DNA from: a bacterium | Lineage (GTDB): Bacteria > Vulcanimicrobiota > Vulcanimicrobiia > Vulcanimicrobiales > Vulcanimicrobiaceae | Reading direction: 5' to 3' | Length of the DNA stretch: 48,611 bases | Assembly (NCBI GenBank): GCA_021790895.1 | Contig: JAJYFM010000006.1 | Coordinates: 1-48,611, forward strand | In this document: in pieces, positions 17,754 through 28,243 of the stretch | How the letters are laid out: the number at the start of each line of letters is the position of its first letter | Position numbering within the stretch: the first letter of the stretch is position 1 | The notes under the pieces: generated by a model | The model's input: the letters and a program-made list of their open reading frames with translations, nothing else | What the model was told of the DNA's origin: nothing | The model's database searches: none | Translations under genes and position numbers: made by a program

Positions 17754-20700
17754 CAGCGTCGTTCTCCGGCGTCGACTCCGTGTGCTGCTCCGGCACCGTA
17801 TTCATGTCGCTGCGCATCGGGAACCGCAGCCTCGATGCTTCCGGCGATGCGCGCCGCGCGCCGACCGGGGCGAATCGCGCACGTTAAGGATTTCGCTTCG
17901 TGGATGGAGACATTCGGATCCATCGAGAGCGCGATCAGCCCCCCCGGTGAATCTCCGCGCGCAAAACCGACCATGCGACCGTAATTATACGGAATGCCGA
18001 TTTGGTGAATGCGTTGCCCCTTCCCAATGCGCAAGGGTTGCATGCGGCCGCTCACCAGCGCGCGCGCTTCCATCTCGCCGAGCGCCGTCGAGATCGTGAC
18101 GTAGCTGCCGTTGGCGATGCCTTTTTCAACGGCGAGCTCGGGATCGATCTCGCAGAACGCCTCCGGTTGCAGTTCGGCAAGCCAAGGAATATAGCGTGTC
18201 ATAATGCCCGACATCTCCGTTATGCGATAGGTCGTCAGAACGTAGGGAAAATCGGGATCGACCGCGCGGTTGTAGCGATTGTCGTCACGTTTCCATTCGC
18301 GCAGCAGCGGATTACTCTGTTGTCCGTACAGCGGATTCTCGATGACCGATTGTAACGGTTCGTAATGCGCCGGAAGCGGAGCGTCGACGAGCGCGCCGGC
18401 CACGAAGAGTTGCCCGCGTCCGTCGAGGTTCATAATGAACGGGTCGGCACCGGAGTGCGCATCGATACCGATCGCATCTGCGCGCGCCGGCGTCGCCGGA
18501 TCCTTCCCTTTTGGAAAATCCGGTACATCATCGCCGGTCCATTCGCGTCGTTGCGCGTCCCACCAAATATATTTTTTTCGCTCGCTCCACGGATTACCGG
18601 CGGGATCCGCCGAGGCGCGGTTGTAGAGGGTGCGCCGATTCGCAGGCCACGCCCAGCCCCATCCGGGTGAACTCGTTCCGTCGGCGATGCGTCCGCGGGC
18701 GCGGTTCGTCGTTGCATCGGGGCAGACGCCGGAGTAAATCCAGCAGCCGCTCGCGGTGCTGCCGTCATCGGCAAGATCGGCGAAGCCCGCGACCTGCCGC
18801 CCGTCGGCGACGGTAAACCCATTGATCTCGTGAAGGACGCGCAAGGCCGAAGGTTCGCCGGAGGCGCGCTCGCGTTCATCTTCGTGATCGTAGTTCCAGG
18901 TCATATCGAGAATCGGCCGATCTTTTGGGTCCTGCGAGTCGGCGTAGAGTGCTTTGAGCCGTTTCCCGAGATCGTAAAAATACCAAAGATCGCTTTTCGC
19001 GTCGCCGAGCGGTTCGATCGCACGGTCGTGCCATTGCAGCACGCGTGAGGTTTGCGTCATCGTCCCTTCTTTTTCGAGCACCGTTGCTCCGGGAAGGAAG
19101 AAGACCTCCGTGCCGATCGTTGTTGCATCGGCGCCTTCGCGTTTCCAGAACGAGACCGTCTCGTTGTCGAAAAAGTCGATGTTCACCAACCAATCAAGGC
19201 GTTCCATCGCCGAACTCACTAATTCGGCATTCTGCCCGGAGGCGCCGGGGTTCTGACCGATGACGAAGTAGCCTTTGACCGACCCGTCTTTCATCGCAAA
19301 CGTAGTCGGAAGTACCGAATGGTCGCCGACGAGTTGTGGAAGATAAGCATAGCAGAACTCGTTCTCTGCGCGCGCGGCGTCGCCGTAAAACGCTTTGAGT
19401 AATGAAACGACGTACTTCGGCGTATTCGCCCACCAGCCGGTTTTTTTCGTGTTCTTCTCCAGGTACCGAGTGAGTGTCTGTTCGTCACGCAACGCCGACG
19501 GCATCGGCAGATAGCCGGGCAACAAATCGTAGAGCGTGGGTACGTCGGTCGCGCCTTGAATATCGGCATGCCCGCGCAGGGCCATGATGCCGCCGCCGGG
19601 ACGCCCGATATTGCCGAGCAAGAGCTGCAAAATTGCTGCGGTTCGAACGAATTGCACGCCGGTCGTGTGCTGCGTCCAGCCGACGGCATAGGCGAATGCC
19701 GAGGTGCGCTCTCGCCCGCTATTGCTCGCCAACAGCTCGGCGATTTTTAAGAACAGGTGTTGCGGCGTACCGCAGACGCGTTCGACCATCTCCGGAGTAT
19801 AGCGAGAGAAATGACGACGAAGAACGTTGAGTACGCAGCGCGGATGCTGCAAGCTAACGTCGCGCCGAAGCGACCCGTCCTCATTTCGTTCAAAACTCCA
19901 GCTTGAGGTATCATAGGAGTTCGTCTCGGCGTTCCAGCCTGAAAACATGCCGTCGAGATCTTCGGTGTCGACGAAATTATCACTCACGATCGAGCCGGCG
20001 TTGGTATATGCGGCAACGTAGTCGCGAAAGTAGCGCTCGTTCGAGAGAACGTAGTTGATGATGCCGCCTAAGAACGCGATATCCGTTCCGCTGCGGATCG
20101 GCGCATAGAGATCGGCGACCGCCGACGTGCGCGTAAAACGGGGATCGACGTGAATAATGGTAGCACCGCGTTCCTTTGCCTTCATGACGAAACGGAACGC
20201 GACCGGATGCGCTTCAGCGAAGTTCGATCCCTGAATGAGAATGCAGTCGGCGTTTTCGAGATCGGGGAGCCAAACGGTTGCTCCGCCGCGGCCGAACGAG
20301 GTGCCCAGACCGGGCACCGTCGAGGAGTGTCATATTCGCGCTTGGTTTTCGATCGCGACGACGCCGAGACTATGCATCAATTTGCCGAGGAGGTAGTTCT
20401 CCTCGATGCCGAACGTTGCGCCGCCGAGCGAAGCAATGCCCAACGTATGATTGAGGCGCTTCCCATCGTGCTCGCGAACGAAGGTGGCGTCGCGCGTCTC
20501 CTTCACGCGGGCGGCGATGCGCTCGAGTGCCCATGCAAGCGGTTTCTCTTCCCAGTGCGTTGCATACGGAGCGCGATAGTGGACGGTCGTCCAACGTCGA
20601 TCGTTGATCGTCATGCCGAAGATCGCCGATCCCTTCGGACAGAGATGCCCGGCATTGATCGGGCTATCGGGGTTCCCTTCGACGTCGAGCAATTTGCCCG

Positions 20701-20905
20701 AGTCATCGACATAGGCGAGCGTGCTGCAACCGACGGCGCAGTACGGGCACACGCTGGTGACCGCCTTCGCGCCGTCGATGCGAGCCCGGAGGTGTTGAGT
20801 GCGTTGCGAGGCGACGTTCGGCAATTCGCCGATGCGTTCGTTCAAGATAGAACGCGTGCTGCGATCGGTCGCGAGCCCGGTAATGTCGATCGTCGTTTTC
20901 GCCAT
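17753..20905 (-). CDS. selenocysteine-containing formate dehydrogenase alpha subunit (UGA at 20332..20330 read as Sec)
   Basis: ORFs 20330..20905 and 17753..20317 share a frame and are separated only by TGA: ...GVVAIENQARI-[UGA]-HSSTVPGLGTSFGRGGATVWLPDLENADCILIQGSNFAEAHP, matching the NQARV-U-H context of FdnG/FdhF-type enzymes. N-terminal CPYCAVGCS...CPKG [4Fe-4S] motif. 3153 nt = 1050 aa with Sec. Confidence 0.93.
20300..20318 (-). promoter_or_regulatory. bacterial SECIS hairpin of fdhA
   Basis: RNA sense: UGA-CACUCCUCGAC(11 nt)-GGUGCCC-GGUCU-GGGCACC; perfect 7-bp stem, GGUCU apical loop. As I recall, E. coli fdhF SECIS has the same loop and spacing. Confidence 0.9.
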
Positions 20906-20928
20906 GCCTCTCTCCTACGGTTGTTGCG

Positions 20929-22237
20929 TTATGCGTTCGATGGTATTTGCGGTTTTTTAATGAGGAATGGGATGACCGCAGCGATGACGAGCATGATGGC
21001 GATCGTCGAGAGCGCACCGGTGTACGAACCCGTCTTGTCTTGCACGAATCCAGCGATCGCCGGCCCGACGACGCCGCCGAGGCCCCACGCCGTGAGGATG
21101 AAGCCGTAGATCTCGCCCATGTTCGCAGTGCCGAAGTAATCGGCGTTAAATGACGGCATAACGCCGAAGCCGCCGCCGTAGCAGAGCAGAACGATTGCGA
21201 AGCAGATGAGGACGCCGGTGAGGCCGGCAACGTGCCCTACGGTGAAAAAGATCACCACTTGAATGAGATACATTACCGTATAGGTGAGATTTCTTCCGAG
21301 TCGATCGGAGACCGACCCCCAGAAGAATCGCCCGAGGCCGTTAAAAACGGCGATCAAACCGTACCAGAGCGCCGCAGTCGGAATACCGACCGCCGCGAAT
21401 TGGCTGATCATCGGCACGGCATTGGAGATCACAAAGATGCCGGCGGTGACGTTGAGGAAGAGTAATAGCCAGAGACCATAGAGCTGCGGCGTTTTGAAGG
21501 CCTGCGCCATGGTAAAACCATTGCCCGAGGATGTCGCTGTTTGCGGTGTCGGCGGATTTTTCAGCGCGAACGCTGCGATACCACCGAGCACGATGAAGAC
21601 GATTCCCGAGACGAGAAGGATGCTCATCAACCCGTGCATGAGGTCGTGCGAGAGCTGATAGGACGTCGGGTCGAACGGAGTCCCGGCTTTGATCGATGCG
21701 TCGCGCGCTTTCACGTAGGCGAGCGCAGGTTTTGCAATCGCGGCGTATGCCGCCATGCGCGTGACGACCTGATTGTAGAAAAATGCGCCGAGTCCGAAAC
21801 CCATCACGACGAGGCCGCTGCCCAAGCCGCGCATATCGGGGAACCATTTCGTGACCATCGCCACCGGCGTGACATAGGCCATGCCGTTGCCGAAGCCGCC
21901 GATAACTCCGTAGGTGACGAGCATCCACGTATGCCCGAAGTGTTGCGTGCCGAGGCCGGCGAGAAAGACGCCGACTCCCCAAACGAGTGCGCCGACGATC
22001 GTGACGGTGCGCGGCCCGACGCGGTCCTGCCAACGTCCGCCGACGAAGGCTCCGAGACCGAGAAAGAAGATTGCGGTTTCGAACGGCGTTGTCGCTTGCT
22101 GCGTCGACCAATTAAATCCGGCGATGAGCGCGTTGGTGAAGATACTCCACGAATAAACGGTTCCCAGGCAGATCATCACGATGATGCCTGCAATCGCGAT
22201 TCCCCAGCGGTTGGAACCCGGAGCGGTTGCGTCCATA
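20929..22237 (-). CDS. MFS transporter, oxalate/formate antiporter (OxlT)-like
   Basis: MDATAPGSNRWGIAIAGIIVMICLGTVYSWSIFTNALI... from ATG at 22237; 12-TM pattern; adjacent to fdhA. Confidence 0.88.
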
Positions 22238-22346
22238 GTTCTCTCCTTCAGGTGCGGTTGCGCCTCAGCAAACGGGCGCGTGCAAACTACAAACAAGCCT
22301 ACTGCGGCGCGGTTGCAAGGGCCTGGAAAGACGTTGCTAGATTTAT

Positions 22347-23063
22347 TTAGCGATTGCTCGGCGCGCGCAGTCGGAGAATACTCGCATACGAAATCAGGAG
22401 CGTCGCCCCGATCAACACGGCGATGCTCCCGTCGCCGAGCGGAGAGACGAAGCCCAGTCCGGTCGCGCTCCAAAAGAGCCCAAGCGAAACGAGCATCGTG
22501 CCGACGATAAATTTCAGCGCGTTTTCGGGAACGTTCGTCAACGGAGCGTGGGCGACGATCGCGGCGATCGCAACCAGAACGGCAGCCAGCGCGGCACCGC
22601 CGATCGACCAATCGAGCGCGCCGTGCGCCGTCGCGGCAAAACTCACGACGATGATCGCTACCTCGAAGCCTTCGAGGAGAACTCCCTGGAACGCCATCGC
22701 CATCCCGACGCGGTCGTCGTGCGCTCCGCGCAGTCGTTCGTTATCGCGTTGAAAGTTCGCGGCCTCATCGCGCATGGGAATGCGCCCGGCATAACGATAG
22801 ATTGCTTTTCGGAGCCATTTCCATCCGAAATAAAGCAAGAAGAGCCCAACGATCGTTTCTATATACGGCAACGCGCTCGCGCGCACCAACAGAGCGCCGA
22901 ACGCGGCGATAAATATGGCCAGCGCGATCAGTGCGCCGAACGTGCCGAGCAACGCGACGCGTAATCCTCGCGTCAACGCGACGGCGAGAACGATCGTTGC
23001 AGCCTCCACGCACTCCACCGCTGATGCGACGAAGGTCGTTCCGGCGAGAACGGGTCCGGTCAT
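22347..23063 (-). CDS. integral membrane protein, COG4280/FTR1-like
   Basis: TM segments carrying VECVEAATIVLAVALTRG and LLEGFEVAIIVVSF, resembling the paired REGLE-type motifs of FTR1/EfeU. Confidence 0.65.
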   Translation of the reverse strand: MTGPVLAGTTFVASAVECVEAATIVLAVALTRGLRVALLGTFGALIALAIFIAAFGALLVRASALPYIETIVGLFLLYFGWKWLRKAIYRYAGRIPMRDEAANFQRDNERLRGAHDDRVGMAMAFQGVLLEGFEVAIIVVSFAATAHGALDWSIGGAALAAVLVAIAAIVAHAPLTNVPENALKFIVGTMLVSLGLFWSATGLGFVSPLGDGSIAVLIGATLLISYASILRLRAPSNR

Positions 23064-25324
23064 TGTTTCCCTCCATAGAGATCCCAGAGAACATCGTTTG
23101 CAACCGTTGGATCGACGGCGTCGGGAATCGCAAAATTCATGGATGCGCTACGGCGAACGCCGATCCCTCGGCTGGGGTTACGCGCGTTGAGGCGCGTTTG
23201 CGGCGCGACGGCGGTAAACGGAGCGAAATTCGCTTTTTCGGTGAAGGCCGCGTCGAGCGGACGCGCCGAGGCATCGTAGATCGAGAGCGGCTTCATCCCA
23301 AGAATGAGTTCGATCGTGCGGAGAACGCTCGCAGTATCGTATCGCTTCGAGATCACGCCGCCACGTGCATATGGGCTCGCAATATAGAATGTCGAGCGTT
23401 GGTCGCTGACGTGGTCGGGGCCGTTTTGCGCGTCGTCTTCCACGATAAAGACCGCCGTGCTGTGCCAATACGGCGAGTGCGAGAGCGTGGCGATCAAGCG
23501 ACCAACGGCGAGATCGTTTTGCGCGACGTAGGCCTTCGGCGTCCAGGCGCCGGCGCGCGCGGCCTCGGTGTGGTCGTTGGGAAGATAGACGATCTCCAAC
23601 TGCGGTAGCGTATGCGCGGCGACGAAACCGTGAAACTCGCGTGCCCACTCGGCTTCGCGAAGGAGATCGCTGTAGTGCAGATTCCAGCCTTCGTAACGAG
23701 GGTCGAAATGGCCGCGCAAGCCGGGCATGTTCCCGGCAAGATAGTTCGCGCTCGTAGATTTCGGGATGCCGGTATCCTCGCCATAGTCCCGAAAAGTGAC
23801 TCCGCTGCGCAAGGCGTCGTCCCAAAGATAGCCGCCTTGCGGCACGACCGGGCTCGCTCCGTTTTGGAAATCGTAGAGCGCTCGCCGCCCGCCGTAATTC
23901 GGCGGCCAAAAGCGTTCGACATAATCGTTGGCGAAAGCGGCGTCGGTCCAATTATGGCCGTCGGCGCTTACCTGTGCGTCGGTGTAGGCGTTATCGAGAA
24001 TGCCGAATCGTCGCGCGATGGCGTGTTGATTTGGCGTAACGCGTTCGCCGAACCAGGCCAGCCGCGTATCGCCGTTCGCGCGTTTGATATCGCCGAGCAC
24101 TTGATCGTAGGTGCGGTTCTCTTTGATGATGTAGATAACGTGCCGAATCGGACCGCCGACGCGAAGAACCGTATCGGCGGGGCGATGCTGCGGCTTGGGA
24201 ACGAGCGCAAGAACGGCGTTCCCGTTTCGCGCGTCGACTCGCTGAAAATCCGCAAACGCAATACGGCGGAGATCCCCGGCCGTGAGAATCGCGACGTACT
24301 GCGCATACGTGGAACGCTCGAGCGGACGGAAGCCCGGGTTGGCGTGCATGCCCTCACCCTTCCCGTCGGCAACGTAGAGTTCGTTGCCGTCGAGTGCGAG
24401 CGCGTCGGGATACCACCCGACCGGAATGCGAGCGACGACGCGATCTCCGCGCACGAGTGCGAGTTGGTTTTCGCCTGCGAGGGCGACGACGAGATCGCCG
24501 TCGGGCGCGAAGGCGAGTGCATCGGGCGAGCTTCCGAAGGTGTTGCCGAAGCCGAAATGCGGCGCGACCGAGATATGCGCGATCGATCGATAGGGTGCTT
24601 GCGTCGCGTAGAGATCGATGCGTCCGGCATCGCTTGCCGCGACGGCAAAACTCTTCCCGTTCGGCGCGATGGCGATTGCGGCGGGATGGGCGTCAGTGCT
24701 CCGCCGCATCGTTAAAACGCCGGAGCGATTGAAGAAACTGATGGTTGAAGCTGCGCGTGAAACGACGGCAAGCGTTCCGTCGGGAGCGAATGCGAGTGCC
24801 GAGGGGTGCGCGCCGACGGACGCGCTCCACAAGCGCGCACCGCGACGATTGAAGAGCACAACGCGGTGATTTCGGTCGCCGACGGCGGCGATGCGCGAGC
24901 GATGCGGCGAGAGAGCGATAGCGGCGCACCAACTGCCCCTACCGAGCGAGCCGATATCGGTGACCGATCCGTTGCGCAGATCGACGCGGAGAATTGCGTC
25001 GCTCTTTCCGCCCGCAATGGCGATCCTCTCGTGGCCGAGCCAGATCGGCGCGCCGAAACCGTCGGAAAGCTTCACGATGCGCAGCGAGCGAAGCGAGGTG
25101 CTATCGAGGATATGTAACGACGAGGGAGCAGCACCGGCGTCGAGCACGGCGATGCGCTTGCCGCCGGGCGAGAGGGCGACTCCTTGCGGCATCGTCCCGA
25201 CACCGACGCTCGCGCCGACCGGGTGCAGGTGCCACGAATTCGGCAGTCGATGCACGCTCGGGGGCGCGTCGGCGCTGCATGCGAGCCCGACGAGCGCCGC
25301 TGCAAGGATCGCGCGATACCACAT
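23060..25324 (-). CDS. YncE-like beta-propeller plus phosphoesterase/alkaline phosphatase-type protein, exported
   Basis: Signal peptide MWYRAILAAALVGLACSA; beta-propeller repeats; IRHVIYIIKENRTYDQVLGD...NAYTDAQVSADGHNWTDAAFANDYVE; FIVEDDAQNGPDHVSDQRSTFYIASPYA. Confidence 0.85.
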   Translation of the reverse strand: MWYRAILAAALVGLACSADAPPSVHRLPNSWHLHPVGASVGVGTMPQGVALSPGGKRIAVLDAGAAPSSLHILDSTSLRSLRIVKLSDGFGAPIWLGHERIAIAGGKSDAILRVDLRNGSVTDIGSLGRGSWCAAIALSPHRSRIAAVGDRNHRVVLFNRRGARLWSASVGAHPSALAFAPDGTLAVVSRAASTISFFNRSGVLTMRRSTDAHPAAIAIAPNGKSFAVAASDAGRIDLYATQAPYRSIAHISVAPHFGFGNTFGSSPDALAFAPDGDLVVALAGENQLALVRGDRVVARIPVGWYPDALALDGNELYVADGKGEGMHANPGFRPLERSTYAQYVAILTAGDLRRIAFADFQRVDARNGNAVLALVPKPQHRPADTVLRVGGPIRHVIYIIKENRTYDQVLGDIKRANGDTRLAWFGERVTPNQHAIARRFGILDNAYTDAQVSADGHNWTDAAFANDYVERFWPPNYGGRRALYDFQNGASPVVPQGGYLWDDALRSGVTFRDYGEDTGIPKSTSANYLAGNMPGLRGHFDPRYEGWNLHYSDLLREAEWAREFHGFVAAHTLPQLEIVYLPNDHTEAARAGAWTPKAYVAQNDLAVGRLIATLSHSPYWHSTAVFIVEDDAQNGPDHVSDQRSTFYIASPYARGGVISKRYDTASVLRTIELILGMKPLSIYDASARPLDAAFTEKANFAPFTAVAPQTRLNARNPSRGIGVRRSASMNFAIPDAVDPTVANDVLWDLYGGKQ

Positions 25325-25446
25325 GGCTCCTGCCTTTCCGTTCGCAATCCGAATCCCTGCGCGCGCCTTGCGTTCCCCAAGACGGGATGCGCGTTCGACG
25401 TTCGCGAAGCGTGCGTTCAAGAACCCAAGAGCTGTCAATCGGGAGT

Positions 25447-26385
25447 ATGTACGTGTCGGTCGATCTTTCGAAACTCACCGTCTATCGTGATGGAACCTTC
25501 TCCAACTACAACGATGCGAAGGTGGGGTTACTCACGCACGGCCTCCAGTACGGCACCGGATGTTTTGAAGGCATACGCGGTTTCTGGGTTCCTGAAGATC
25601 GCGAGCTCTATCTCTTGCTTCTTCGCGAACATTACGAACGCTTATTTAATTCGGCGAAGATTTTGTTGATGGATCTTCCTCACAGCGTCGACGAGTTAAT
25701 CGATATTACCGTCGATCTTTGCCGACGGAATGCCTTCGAAACGGATGTCTATATACGTCCTTGTATTTTCAAGTCGGCAGAAGATATCGGCGTTCGTTTG
25801 CATGGTGTACCGGCGAGCTTTGCGATGATTGCATTGCCGTTCGAGAAATACTTCGACGCATCGGTCGGGCTGAAAGCCTGCGTGAGTTCGTGGCGCCGTG
25901 CCGACGACACGATGGCCCCTCCACGAGGAAAGCTCACCGGGCTTTATGTAAATTCGGCGCTCGCGAAGAGCGAAGCGGTGCTCAACGGCTACGACGAAGC
26001 GATTATGCTCTCGCAGGATGGGCACGTTGCCGAAGGATCGGCGGAAAATATTTTTCTCGTTCGTCATGGAGCGCTCTACACGCCGGATCCATCGCAAAAC
26101 GTCTTGGAAGGTTGCACGCGACGCGCGGTGATGCACATCGCCACGGAGGTTCTCGGGTTAAAGGTCATCGAGCGCTCGATCGATCGCGGCGAACTTTATG
26201 CCGCCGACGAAGTCTTCTTCAGCGGCAGTGCGGCGGGTCTCGTTCACGCCTCCTCGGTCGATGGTCGTCGCGTCGGCGATGGAGCCTTGGGCCCGGTCGC
26301 GCGCAAGATTATGGAGGTCTACGAACGCGCCGTTCGCGGTCGCGAGCCGCGCTACATCGGTTGGGTGACGCCGACCTACCGCTAG
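25447..26385 (+). CDS. ilvE: branched-chain amino acid aminotransferase
   Basis: HGLQYGTGCFEGIRGFW, KLTGLYVNSALAKSEAVLNGYDEAIMLSQDGHVAEGSAENIFLVR; the track's upstream extension is not needed. Confidence 0.92.
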   Translation: MYVSVDLSKLTVYRDGTFSNYNDAKVGLLTHGLQYGTGCFEGIRGFWVPEDRELYLLLLREHYERLFNSAKILLMDLPHSVDELIDITVDLCRRNAFETDVYIRPCIFKSAEDIGVRLHGVPASFAMIALPFEKYFDASVGLKACVSSWRRADDTMAPPRGKLTGLYVNSALAKSEAVLNGYDEAIMLSQDGHVAEGSAENIFLVRHGALYTPDPSQNVLEGCTRRAVMHIATEVLGLKVIERSIDRGELYAADEVFFSGSAAGLVHASSVDGRRVGDGALGPVARKIMEVYERAVRGREPRYIGWVTPTYR

Positions 26386-27380
26386 CCGCCGCTGCCGACC
26401 GAGAGCGTCTGGCCGGTCCAGTAGCGGACGTCGGGAGCCTCGGGAATCGCCTGCGGCGTAATGATTTCGGCGAGGCGATTCGGCAGCCCGAGTGAGGCTC
26501 GTAACTCGGCAAGCTGCGCCATTGCGTTGAAGCTCAGCAACGACGCTTGTCGCACGATATCGCGCCCGAGTTGCGCGTCGGGGAGTCCGCTCGTCATCGC
26601 CGCAATCGCGAAGGGCGCCCCGGGTTCGTAAACGATGCCGACATCGGCCATCACGTTGTGTAACGACCCGGTCTTGTGCGCGATCGTCGTTCCGTCCGGA
26701 AGCGGCTCGGGCAGCAGCGTATCGATCTCTTGACGCGCGAGAATCTCCAGCATCGCATGTGAGGACCACGCGTCGACGAGTTTTCCGCGCGCCATACGCA
26801 CCAGCAGCGTCAGCATATCGAGCGGAGTCGTGCGAAGGTTCGTCTCCACTGCAGAAACATTCGTGCGTATCGCCGTGCGCAGATAGGTGTGGTGGCATCC
26901 GTAGATCTGCATTGCCTCATTGATGCGCTCGCGCCCGACAAGCCTGATGAGCATGTTCGCCGCCGTATTGTCGCTGATGTCGATCATTTTCGAAAGTAAT
27001 CGTTCGACGGTTATCGGGGTGCCGACCGGTGCGTACGCGAGATCGCCGGAACCGTAATCGCGATCCTCGGCGCGGAGATGCATGACGTGACCGAGCGTAA
27101 AGCGTCCGCGAGCCATGCGGCGGAAGACCTCGATCATCACCGGAATCTTAATCGTCGATGCCGCGGGCATCGAGCGATTGAGGTTGTACCCGGTGATCGC
27201 TCCGGTAGCGAGATCCTCAACGGCGATGCCGACGTTCGCGTCGCTCGAACGCGCAAGCGAACGAAACGAATCACGGAGCGACCGCATCGGTGGCGGAATC
27301 GCTGCGACGCATGGAATCGCTCCGGCCCATCCGAGCGAGGCGATGAGGAGGGCCGGAACGATCGAACGCATGCGAATCAT
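26382..27380 (-). CDS. class A beta-lactamase-related serine hydrolase, exported
   Basis: STIK (SxxK), SDN, HKTGS motifs; N-terminal signal peptide MIRMRSIVPALLIASLGWAGAIPCVAA. Confidence 0.88.
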   Translation of the reverse strand: MIRMRSIVPALLIASLGWAGAIPCVAAIPPPMRSLRDSFRSLARSSDANVGIAVEDLATGAITGYNLNRSMPAASTIKIPVMIEVFRRMARGRFTLGHVMHLRAEDRDYGSGDLAYAPVGTPITVERLLSKMIDISDNTAANMLIRLVGRERINEAMQIYGCHHTYLRTAIRTNVSAVETNLRTTPLDMLTLLVRMARGKLVDAWSSHAMLEILARQEIDTLLPEPLPDGTTIAHKTGSLHNVMADVGIVYEPGAPFAIAAMTSGLPDAQLGRDIVRQASLLSFNAMAQLAELRASLGLPNRLAEIITPQAIPEAPDVRYWTGQTLSVGSGG

Positions 27381-28243
27381 GGATAGGGCTTCCCTTCGGC
27401 AGCGGGTGGACGATATCTGCCGCTCGCACCGAGCAGCGCAATGAGGGCGGCGATGTAGGGGAGCGCTTGCAAGAAGTCGCTCGGTAACCATGCGATGTTG
27501 CCTTGTAAAGCGAACTGCAACGCTTCCAGCAAACCGAAGATCAAGGCGACGCCCGCCGCGCCGAGCGGCGTCCACCTTCCGAAAATCACCGCCGCGAGTG
27601 CGATGAACCCACGCCCGGCGATCATTCCGTCGGAGTAGAGATTGAGCTCTCCGAGCGCGAGAAAGACGCCGCCGAGCCCGGCGAGCGCGCCGGCGATCGC
27701 GCTGGCGGCGAGTCGCACGGCGAGCGGATCGATGCCGGCGGCGCGCGCAGCGTGCGGGTTTTCACCGCAGGCGCGCAGACGCAGACCGATCGGCGTTCGT
27801 GAGAGCGCCCATTGGAGCACCGCAGCAAGCAGTATTCCGAGAATGACCAACGGCCAGAGCGCTTGATTGATTGCCGGAACTTGCGGCGTCACACCGGCTT
27901 GATTGAAGACGAAGATGAGGCCGAATGCCGCACCGCCGGTGCAGATGAGGTTGATGCCCATTCCGGCAACGATTTGGTCGACGCGCCAACGCGTCGCCGC
28001 GAAACCGAGCACGAAGCCGACCGCTGCTCCGACGGCAACACCTCCGATCGCGCCGATCCACGGATCGCGCGTGAAGAACGAAATCAATGCCGCGGCAAAG
28101 GCGCCTGCCGTCATCTCTCCTTCGAGTGCGATGTTGACGATGCCGGCGCGCTCGGAGAGCACGCCGCCGAGCGAGGCAAGGAGAATCGGCGTCCCCCGAA
28201 CCAACGCGAGTGCGAGTAACGAGAGAACGAGCGAGAGCGTCAT
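27377..28243 (-). CDS. ABC transporter permease (nucleoside/BMP type)
   Basis: ILLASLGGVLSERAGIVNIALEGEMTAGAFAAALISF...; paired with a second permease and an ATPase. Confidence 0.92.
   Translation of the reverse strand: MTLSLVLSLLALALVRGTPILLASLGGVLSERAGIVNIALEGEMTAGAFAAALISFFTRDPWIGAIGGVAVGAAVGFVLGFAATRWRVDQIVAGMGINLICTGGAAFGLIFVFNQAGVTPQVPAINQALWPLVILGILLAAVLQWALSRTPIGLRLRACGENPHAARAAGIDPLAVRLAASAIAGALAGLGGVFLALGELNLYSDGMIAGRGFIALAAVIFGRWTPLGAAGVALIFGLLEALQFALQGNIAWLPSDFLQALPYIAALIALLGASGRYRPPAAEGKPYP

Noticed and set aside
20330-20332. fdhA as a pseudogene or two separate genes
   Set aside because: The stop is UGA at the exact Sec position, frame is preserved, flanking residues match, and a SECIS hairpin follows at the right spacing.
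20929-22611. 560-aa version of the MFS protein
   Set aside because: The first about 125 residues are Arg-rich and unlike MFS; natural start is ATG 22237 (MDATAPGSNRWG).
26382-27380. Antibiotic-resistance beta-lactamase
   Set aside because: Motifs support the fold, but the short omega-loop region and operon context do not support a resistance call.
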